A stretch of DNA of 12,522 nt from Pseudomonadota bacterium (GTDB lineage Bacteria > Pseudomonadota > Alphaproteobacteria > Reyranellales > Reyranellaceae). The notes beneath the pieces were generated by a model. That model was given only the letters and a program-made list of their open reading frames with translations. It ran no database searches and was not told the origin of the DNA. The stretch spans positions 1-12,522 of the forward strand of contig JAEZHS010000569.1 of the NCBI GenBank assembly GCA_023436825.1. The letters run 5' to 3'. Positions within the stretch are counted from its first letter, which is position 1; each line of letters starts with the position of its first letter. Below, piece by piece: positions 7,933 to 12,522 of this stretch. Made by a program: the position numbers and the translations under genes.

Positions 7933-8498
7933 GGCTTGCCTTGCAGGATCACGATCTTGGCGGCGCCATAGCGGCGCTCGTCGATCGCCGCGAAGCCCGC
8001 CGGCGGGACGATGTCCTCATTGTGCGCCAGCTCGACGGTGACGATGGCGCCGGGCGCCACCCAGCCCGCGGCGGCAAGCGCGGCGAGCGCCGGTGCGGCC
8101 TGGCCCGAGCGATAGGGCGGATCGAGGAAGACGAGATCGCAGGGCTCCCGACCGGGCGGCGGGCGCGTTGCGTCGGCGCGCACCACCCTGGCCGCGCCGG
8201 TCTCGCCCAATTTTCGCAGGTTCTCGCCGATCAACCGGATCGCGGTGGCATCGTTGTCGAGGAAGGGCGCGTGCGCGGCGCCGCGCGACAATGCCTCCAG
8301 CCCGAGCGCGCCCGAGCCGGCGAAGGCATCGAGCACGCGCACGTCGATCAGGGGCGAGGTGCCGTCGTCGCGCCAGTTGGCGTGCGCCAGGATGTTGAAC
8401 AAAGCCTCGCGCGCGCGGCTCGCCGTTGGCCGGGTGCTCTGGCCTTCGGGCGCGGCGATGGTGCGGCCGCGATGCTTGCCGCCGACGATCTTCAGCAT
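7929..8498 (-). CDS. rsmD: 16S rRNA (guanine-966-N2)-methyltransferase RsmD
   Basis: 189 residues, normal length. RsmD methylates G966 of 16S rRNA (E. coli numbering) during 30S assembly. It opens with the typical [12 protein letters not shown] and then TRPTASRAREALFNIL, a family hallmark. The SAM-binding loop is VLDAFAGSGALGLEALSRGA and the target-base motif is DLVFLDPPY (Asp126 to Tyr129). The start ATG shares one base with the rluB stop (TGATG), and the stop overlaps the phosphatase start. The frame upstream is open far into rluB, but the start is fixed by the conserved N-terminus. The pairing with an RluB-type gene puts two rRNA-modifying enzymes under one translational control. Confidence 0.95.
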   Translation of the reverse strand: MLKIVGGKHRGRTIAAPEGQSTRPTASRAREALFNILAHANWRDDGTSPLIDVRVLDAFAGSGALGLEALSRGAAHAPFLDNDATAIRLIGENLRKLGETGAARVVRADATRPPPGREPCDLVFLDPPYRSGQAAPALAALAAAGWVAPGAIVTVELAHNEDIVPPAGFAAIDERRYGAAKIVILQGKP

Positions 8499-9271
8499 CA
8501 GTGCCGCCGTCGCTGAGATTTCGGCTTGGCCCAGCCGGCCTTGCGCGGCGGCGGCTTGACGCCCAGCAGACTGGCGAGCGCCTGCTGCGGCACTTCCTCG
8601 ACCTGGTTGCGGTCGAGCTCGCCGAGATAGAAGGGGCCGAAAGCGATTCGGATCAGGCGCATCACCGGCAGGTCGAGATGGGCGAGCACGCGACGCACCT
8701 CGCGGTTCTTGCCTTCGGTGAGCGCGATCTCCAGCCAGGCATTGGTGCGCTGCTGGCGCTCGAGCTTGGCCTGGATGGCGCCGTAGCGCACGCCCTCGAT
8801 CGTGATGCCCTTGGCCAGCGCCGCGAGCCGCGCCTCGTCGACCATGCCGTGGACGCGGGCGCGATAGCGGCGGGTCCAGCCGTTCGCCGGCAGCTCCAGT
8901 TGTCGCGCCAGCCCGCCGTCGTTGGTGAGCAACAACAGGCCCTCCGACATGAAGTCGAGCCGGCCCACCGTGACGACGCGCGGCATGCCCTTGGGCAGCG
9001 AATCGAAGATGGTCGGCCGGCCCTGCGGATCGCGCGCCGTCACCAGCTCGCCGGTGGGCTTGTGGTAGCGCCACAGGCGCGCGCGGTCGGCGTCGGGCAG
9101 GGGCTTGCCGTCGACTTCGATGCGGCTTGCGTCGGTGACGGTGAAGGCGGGCGTGTCGAGCACCTTGCCGTCGACCTTGACGCGGCCGGCGGCAATCCAG
9201 CGCTCAGCGTCGCGCCGCGAGCAGAGGCCCGCGCGCGCCAGCCGCTTGGCTATTCTTTCAGGTTCGCTCAC
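8498..9271 (-). CDS. rluB: rRNA pseudouridine synthase, RsuA/RluB family
   Basis: 257 residues from GTG 9271, which overlaps the C26 hydrolase stop as GTGA. An N-terminal S4 RNA-binding domain ([20 protein letters not shown], ending near residue 55) precedes the catalytic domain. Motif [20 protein letters not shown], contains catalytic Asp106. Later come [10 protein letters not shown] and [14 protein letters not shown], both family signatures. A basic tail ([18 protein letters not shown]) probably adds RNA affinity. RsuA, RluB and RluF share this layout. RluB (23S U2605 in E. coli) is the usual annotation in alphaproteobacteria, but the target is not proven here. An upstream ATG at 9346 would add 25 residues from within the hydrolase gene that do not look like S4 sequence. 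Confidence 0.9.
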   Translation of the reverse strand: MSEPERIAKRLARAGLCSRRDAERWIAAGRVKVDGKVLDTPAFTVTDASRIEVDGKPLPDADRARLWRYHKPTGELVTARDPQGRPTIFDSLPKGMPRVVTVGRLDFMSEGLLLLTNDGGLARQLELPANGWTRRYRARVHGMVDEARLAALAKGITIEGVRYGAIQAKLERQQRTNAWLEIALTEGKNREVRRVLAHLDLPVMRLIRIAFGPFYLGELDRNQVEEVPQQALASLLGVKPPPRKAGWAKPKSQRRRH

Positions 9272-9984
9272 TTCGTCGCTGCCGCTCCCAGGAAGGCGCG
9301 AAAGAGTCTGGCGTCGCCCTCGGAGATCAGGAATTCGGGATGCCACTGCACGCCGATGCAGAAGCGATAGCCCGGCGCTTCGATGCCCTCGATGACGCCG
9401 TCGGGCGCGGTGGCGTTCACGACGATGCCGGCCGGCGCGTCGGCCGCTGCCTGGTGATGGGCGCTGTTCACCTGCAGCTCGTCGGCGCCGACGATGCCGT
9501 GCAATTGCGTGCCCTTGGCGACCTTCACCGTGTGGCCGGGCTCGTTGCGCGGATTGGGCTGCTCGTGCGCCAGCGCCTCGGCGATGGCGTCGGGAATGTG
9601 CTGGATCAGCTTGCCGCCCAGCACGACATGCAGGAGCTGCTGGCCGCCGCAGATCCCCAGCACCGGCTTGTTCCGGTCGAGCGCCCCCTTGGTGACGGCG
9701 AACTCGAAGGCGGTGCGGCGGTCCTTGGTGATGACCGTCGCGTGCTTCGCACCGCCGCCGTAGTACGAGGGATCGACGTCGAAGGCGCCGCCGGTCACGA
9801 CCAGGGCATCGATGCGCTCGAGATAGTCGTCGACGCGGCCGGGCTCGTGCGGCAGGGCGACCGCGAGGCCGCCCGCGGCGTCGATGGCGTCGAGGTAGTT
9901 CTGGCGCAGCGCATACCAGGGAAACTTGGAGTAACCGCCGGGCTTTTCCGCATCCAGCGTGACTCCGATCAGGGGACGGGGCAT
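9268..9984 (-). CDS. Peptidase C26 / gamma-glutamyl-GABA hydrolase family protein
   Basis: 238 residues with a class I glutamine amidotransferase fold. The nucleophile Cys112 lies in GICGGQQ, and the other members of the triad are His215 and Glu217 in [15 protein letters not shown] is a family signature before them, and [16 protein letters not shown] is the oxyanion-side loop seen in PuuD-like enzymes. PuuD cleaves gamma-glutamyl-GABA in putrescine breakdown. No other puu genes are nearby, so this could be another gamma-glutamyl amide hydrolase. The ATG start has only a weak upstream purine run (GAG). It is 32 bases after the acyl-CoA dehydrogenase stop and overlaps rluB by four bases. Confidence 0.9.
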   Translation of the reverse strand: MPRPLIGVTLDAEKPGGYSKFPWYALRQNYLDAIDAAGGLAVALPHEPGRVDDYLERIDALVVTGGAFDVDPSYYGGGAKHATVITKDRRTAFEFAVTKGALDRNKPVLGICGGQQLLHVVLGGKLIQHIPDAIAEALAHEQPNPRNEPGHTVKVAKGTQLHGIVGADELQVNSAHHQAAADAPAGIVVNATAPDGVIEGIEAPGYRFCIGVQWHPEFLISEGDARLFRAFLGAAATK

Positions 9985-9999
9985 GCGCTCAGTTTAACA

Positions 10000-10015
10000 T
10001 GTCGTCCTGAGCGAA
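10000..10015. repeat. Half-copy of the palindromic repeat seen at 6400-6452
   Basis: TGTCGTCCTGAGCGAA matches TGTCACCCCGAGCGAA (6401-6416) at 13 of 16 positions. It lies in the 32-base gap between the acyl-CoA dehydrogenase stop and the C26 start, with no matching second arm nearby. It may be a decayed or solo element. Confidence 0.4.
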
Positions 10016-10016
10016 C

Positions 10017-11294
10017 CTACGACTTCGCCGTGATGTTCCTCGGCACGTCCTTGAACGGCCTGGTGGTGTCGACGCTGGGCTCCTTTGGCATCTTGAGCAC
10101 GCGCTCGGAGATGATGTTGCGCTGGATCTCGTCGGTGCCGCCGGCGATCGAGGTGGCCGGCACGGAGACCAGGATCTCGGCGATGACACCACCCATCGGG
10201 CTGTCCTCGCCGGTCAGCAGGGCATCGGCGCCCGACAGATAGGTGTGCACCCGCGCCGCCTGGCGCGCGACGTGGCTCGACACCAGCTTGCCGAGCGAGC
10301 CTTCCGGCCCCTGCGGCTTGCCCTGCTCCTGCGCCGCCCGCGCGCGCCGCGCCGTCCATTCGGCCGCCTTGGACATGATCAGGAGCCTGGCGATCTCCTG
10401 GCGGATCACCGGATCCTTGATCTTGCCCGTGGCCTTCGCGCGCTCCATCACCAGGTCGACGCGGCCCGCCCGCTGCGGATACCACTTGTAGGGCTCCATG
10501 GTGGAGGCGATCTCGGCCTTCTCCTCCTCGTAGATGCGGCCCTTGCGGTTGGAGGCTTGCGCCCAGCTGCGCAGCCCGTCGGCGCCGCGGCGCTCATGCA
10601 TCAGTGTCGTGGTGGCGACCGTCCAGCCGTCGCCGACGTCGCACACCATCATCTCGGGCTCGACCATGGCGTCGGTGAAGAACACCTGGTTGAACGAGGC
10701 GTGTCCGTTCATCTGCTTCAGGGGATGCACCTGAACGCCGGGCTGCTTCATGTCGAGGATGAAGTAGGCGAGGCCCTTGTGCTTCGGGACATCCCAGTTG
10801 GCGCGGGCCAGCAGCAGCCCCCAATGCGCCTTGTGGGCGCTGGTGGTCCAAACCTTCTGACCGTTGATCACCCACTTGTTGCCGCGGCGGTCGGCTCGCG
10901 TCACGGCGCCGGCCATGTCCGAGCCGCTGCCCGGCTCGCTGAACAGCTGGCACCAGGTGTCCTCGCCGGTGAGGATGCGGCGCAGGAACTTCTCCTTATG
11001 CAGGTCGGTGCCGTGGTCGAGGATGGTCGCGGCGGCGAGCGTGCGGATGCCGGCCTTGGCGACGCCGACGGCGCCGATGCGCGCGAACTCCTCGTCGACG
11101 ATGGCATTGAAGCGCACCGGTAGGCCGCGGCCATACCATTGCTTGGGATAATGCGGCGCGCCCCAGCCGGATTCGATCAGCTTGGTGCGCCATTCCACCA
11201 AGCCGAAGTCGGGGTTCCAGTTGGCTTCGAGCCAGGCCCGCACTTCGGCGCGGACGGAGCTTTCGGTCGGTTCGCTCATGGTTGCTTCGCTCAT
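10017..11294 (-). CDS. Acyl-CoA dehydrogenase family protein, probable catalytic (alpha-like) subunit
   Basis: 425 residues from ATG 11294, which has GAGG 6 bases ahead and lies 8 bases after the upstream dehydrogenase stop. A second in-frame ATG (11279) has an almost identical following sequence. Acyl-CoA dehydrogenases remove hydrogen across the alpha-beta bond of acyl-CoA using FAD. FAD/substrate motif WCQLFSEPGSGSDMAG (residues 114-129) and WVINGQKVWTTSAHKA are intact, and the C-terminus has AGGTDEIQRNII. The MCAD catalytic Glu position is Gly385 here. Glu234 in LMHERRGADG aligns by eye with the base used by isovaleryl-CoA and long-chain enzymes, so it is the likely catalyst. The RxQFG segment that contacts FAD across the dimer is missing. 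That absence and the adjacent partner gene suggest an alpha2beta2 heteromer. Substrate unknown. Confidence 0.9.
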   Translation of the reverse strand: MSEATMSEPTESSVRAEVRAWLEANWNPDFGLVEWRTKLIESGWGAPHYPKQWYGRGLPVRFNAIVDEEFARIGAVGVAKAGIRTLAAATILDHGTDLHKEKFLRRILTGEDTWCQLFSEPGSGSDMAGAVTRADRRGNKWVINGQKVWTTSAHKAHWGLLLARANWDVPKHKGLAYFILDMKQPGVQVHPLKQMNGHASFNQVFFTDAMVEPEMMVCDVGDGWTVATTTLMHERRGADGLRSWAQASNRKGRIYEEEKAEIASTMEPYKWYPQRAGRVDLVMERAKATGKIKDPVIRQEIARLLIMSKAAEWTARRARAAQEQGKPQGPEGSLGKLVSSHVARQAARVHTYLSGADALLTGEDSPMGGVIAEILVSVPATSIAGGTDEIQRNIISERVLKMPKEPSVDTTRPFKDVPRNITAKS

Positions 11295-11302
11295 GGTCGG
11301 CC

Positions 11303-12430
11303 TCAGTGCTTCCAGTGCTGCATCATGAGTTCGCGATGCTGGTTGGCATCGCCGAACAGGATCTCGCTGCTTTTGGCCCGCTTGAACCAGAGATGCGTGT
11401 CGTTGTCCCAAGTGAAGCCGATGCCGCCATGCATCTGCACCGCATGGATGGCCGTCTGCAGGTAGGCCTCGGCGGCACAGGCTTTCGCGAGCGAAGCGAG
11501 GGCGGGCAATTCGTCATCGCCTTCGTCGAGCGCCGCGGCGGCGTAGTAGGCGGCGGACTTGGCGAGCTCGACATCGACCAGCATGTCGGCCGCCTTGTTC
11601 TTGGTGGTCTGGAACGAGGCGATCGAGCGGCCGAACTGCATGCGCATCTTGGTGTAGTCGAGCGCGTCCTCGCGCAGGCGCTCGGCGCCGCCCACCATCT
11701 CGTTGGCGAGCAGGATGGCGGCCTGCTGCATCGTTCTTGCGAGCGGCGCCGCGCCGGCGCCGGCCTCGCCCAACAGCTTGGCTTCGACCGAGTTGAAGGT
11801 GAACCGCGCGAGCTTGCGCGTCTCGTCCATTGTCTTGAGCCGCTTGCGCTCAAGACCGGGCGAATTGCCGTCGACGATGAAGAACGACAGCCCATCCTCG
11901 CCCTGCGAGCCCGGGCGGCGGGCCACGACGACAATCAGGTCGGCGGTATGGCCGTCAAGCACGAAGCTCTTGATGCCCTCCAGCCGCCAGGCCGCGCCCG
12001 ACTGCGTGGCCGTCGTGGCCACACCCTCGGCATCGTTGCGTCCGTCGTCTTCGGAGATGGCGAGCGTGGCGGTCTTCTCTCCGGATGCGATGGCGGGCAG
12101 CAACGCCTGCTTCTGCTCTTCGCTGCCGGCATTGAGGATGGCGTTGGCCGCCAGCGCCGTCGACAGGAACGGCGCGCACAGGAGCCCGCGGCCCATTTCC
12201 TCGAGCACGATCGCGAGATCGGTCTGGCCGAAGCCCGCGCCGCCGTAGGCTTCGGGAATCTGGATGGCGGTGAGACCAAGCTCCTGGTTCAGCTTCTGCC
12301 AGCCGTCGCGTTCGAAGCCCTGGTCGGTCGCCATCAGGCCGCGCACCTCCTTGGTCTGCGAGCGCGCTTCGAGCGCGCGCCGCAGGCTGGTACGGAACTC
12401 CTCCTGCTCCGGCGTGAAGCTGAAGCGCAT
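11303..12430 (-). CDS. Acyl-CoA dehydrogenase family protein, probable non-catalytic (beta-like) subunit
   Basis: 375 residues from ATG 12430, with an excellent ribosome binding site GGAGGAG (12437-12443) 6 bases ahead. This start gives the normal MRFSFTPEQEEFR opening; the longer frame to 12502 is rejected. Domains follow the family order: N-terminal helices, beta domain, C-terminal helices. The FAD-contact motif RMQFGRSI (Arg263, Gln265, Phe266) is intact, as are MHGGIGFTWDND and FKRAKSSEILFGD. The usual SEPGSGSD loop is degenerate (ISEDDGRNDAEG, residues 125-136). Neither Glu position used as catalytic base is filled: Gly360 sits at the MCAD position, and the MQQAAILLANE segment replaces the other. 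It therefore probably cannot act alone and pairs with the next gene. First gene of the leftward operon. Confidence 0.9.
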   Translation of the reverse strand: MRFSFTPEQEEFRTSLRRALEARSQTKEVRGLMATDQGFERDGWQKLNQELGLTAIQIPEAYGGAGFGQTDLAIVLEEMGRGLLCAPFLSTALAANAILNAGSEEQKQALLPAIASGEKTATLAISEDDGRNDAEGVATTATQSGAAWRLEGIKSFVLDGHTADLIVVVARRPGSQGEDGLSFFIVDGNSPGLERKRLKTMDETRKLARFTFNSVEAKLLGEAGAGAAPLARTMQQAAILLANEMVGGAERLREDALDYTKMRMQFGRSIASFQTTKNKAADMLVDVELAKSAAYYAAAALDEGDDELPALASLAKACAAEAYLQTAIHAVQMHGGIGFTWDNDTHLWFKRAKSSEILFGDANQHRELMMQHWKH

Positions 12431-12436
12431 GACATA

Positions 12437-12443
12437 CTCCTCC
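12437..12443 (-). promoter_or_regulatory. Strong ribosome binding site of the first dehydrogenase gene
   Basis: Minus-strand GGAGGAG, complementary to the anti-Shine-Dalgarno, 6 bases before ATG 12430. It decides that start over the in-frame ATG at 12502. It is the strongest ribosome binding site in the window, in keeping with a first gene of an operon. Confidence 0.75.
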
Positions 12444-12473
12444 CGACCCGATGTTGGCGCTATTTTCCCTCTT

Positions 12474-12522
12474 ATGACCGGCCCGACAAGAGCATCGCCC
12501 ATGGAGCGCGCGCTCCGCGAAG
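12474..12522 (+). CDS. Possible start of a divergent gene, cut by window edge
   Basis: ATG 12474 opens a plus-strand frame that stays open for 16 codons to the edge (MTGPTRASPMERALRE). A second in-frame ATG follows at 12501. Neither has a purine-rich ribosome binding site. A divergent regulator or acyl-CoA gene would be a usual neighbour, but 16 residues cannot show it. A perfect palindrome GGAGCGCGCGCTCC (12503-12516) lies within it. Confidence 0.2.
   Translation, partial: MTGPTRASPMERALRE

Noticed and set aside
8499..9074. Upstream extension of the rsmD frame
   Set aside because: The extra sequence is a shadow of rluB. The conserved rsmD start [12 protein letters not shown] at 8498 follows directly on the rluB stop.
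8426..9370. Plus-strand frames of about 300 codons opposite rluB and the C26 gene (8426-9370 and 9340-10242)
   Set aside because: Both are antisense to genes with intact catalytic motifs and have low-complexity His/Asp/Gly-rich translations.
12444..12522. Promoter of the leftward operon
   Set aside because: A TTGTCG with AAAATA 17 bases on is present on the minus strand, but the -10 matches only two of six positions, so I do not list it.

Overview
The window is GC-rich chromosomal DNA, and its gene content and protein motifs point to an alphaproteobacterium. The signs are an lspA – DUF3035 (BamF-like) lipoprotein – M16 – M16 – mutL cluster, an endonuclease-type MutL, and a pair of neighbouring acyl-CoA dehydrogenases. 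A Rhodospirillales- or Reyranella-like origin would fit, but the genus cannot be decided from sequence alone. I see no mobile element, CRISPR array, rRNA or tRNA. Most genes are ordinary core genes.

Left half, plus strand (1-6084). The genes are the 3' part of lspA, a DUF3035 lipoprotein, two M16B peptidase-like exported proteins, mutL, and a small secreted protein. lspA encodes signal peptidase II, the enzyme that would mature the lipoprotein next to it. The first M16 gene keeps the zinc motif HxxEH. The second has lost it but keeps the Arg/Tyr pair, so the two probably make one heterodimeric peptidase. Stop and start codons overlap at three junctions (CTGA, GTGA, ATGA). The first M16 gene appears to start at a CTG, which gives it a twin-arginine signal peptide that the TTG start inside it would remove.

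Middle (6085-6483). About 400 bases between convergent genes carry no convincing gene. They hold an AT-rich patch with a near-consensus sigma-70-like promoter, a candidate Rho-independent terminator for the minus-strand genes, and an imperfect 15-bp inverted repeat. That repeat resembles a dispersed palindromic (REP-like) element, and a half-copy lies at 10000-10015.

Right half, minus strand (12430 down to 6484). In transcription order the genes are: acyl-CoA dehydrogenase beta-like subunit, acyl-CoA dehydrogenase alpha-like subunit, class I glutamine amidotransferase-like hydrolase (C26), RluB-type pseudouridine synthase, RsmD 16S rRNA methyltransferase, histidine phosphatase, and a SAM methyltransferase. 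Gaps are tiny or negative except for 32 bases before C26 and 120 bases before the last methyltransferase, so one long transcript is plausible. The two dehydrogenases look like complementary halves of a heteromer: one has the candidate catalytic Glu and the other the FAD-contact RxQFG motif.

The points most worth a second look are the two complementary enzyme pairs, the CTG/Tat start, the palindromic repeat and its half-copy, and the uncharacterised secreted protein coupled to mutL. No wholly new multigene system is evident.
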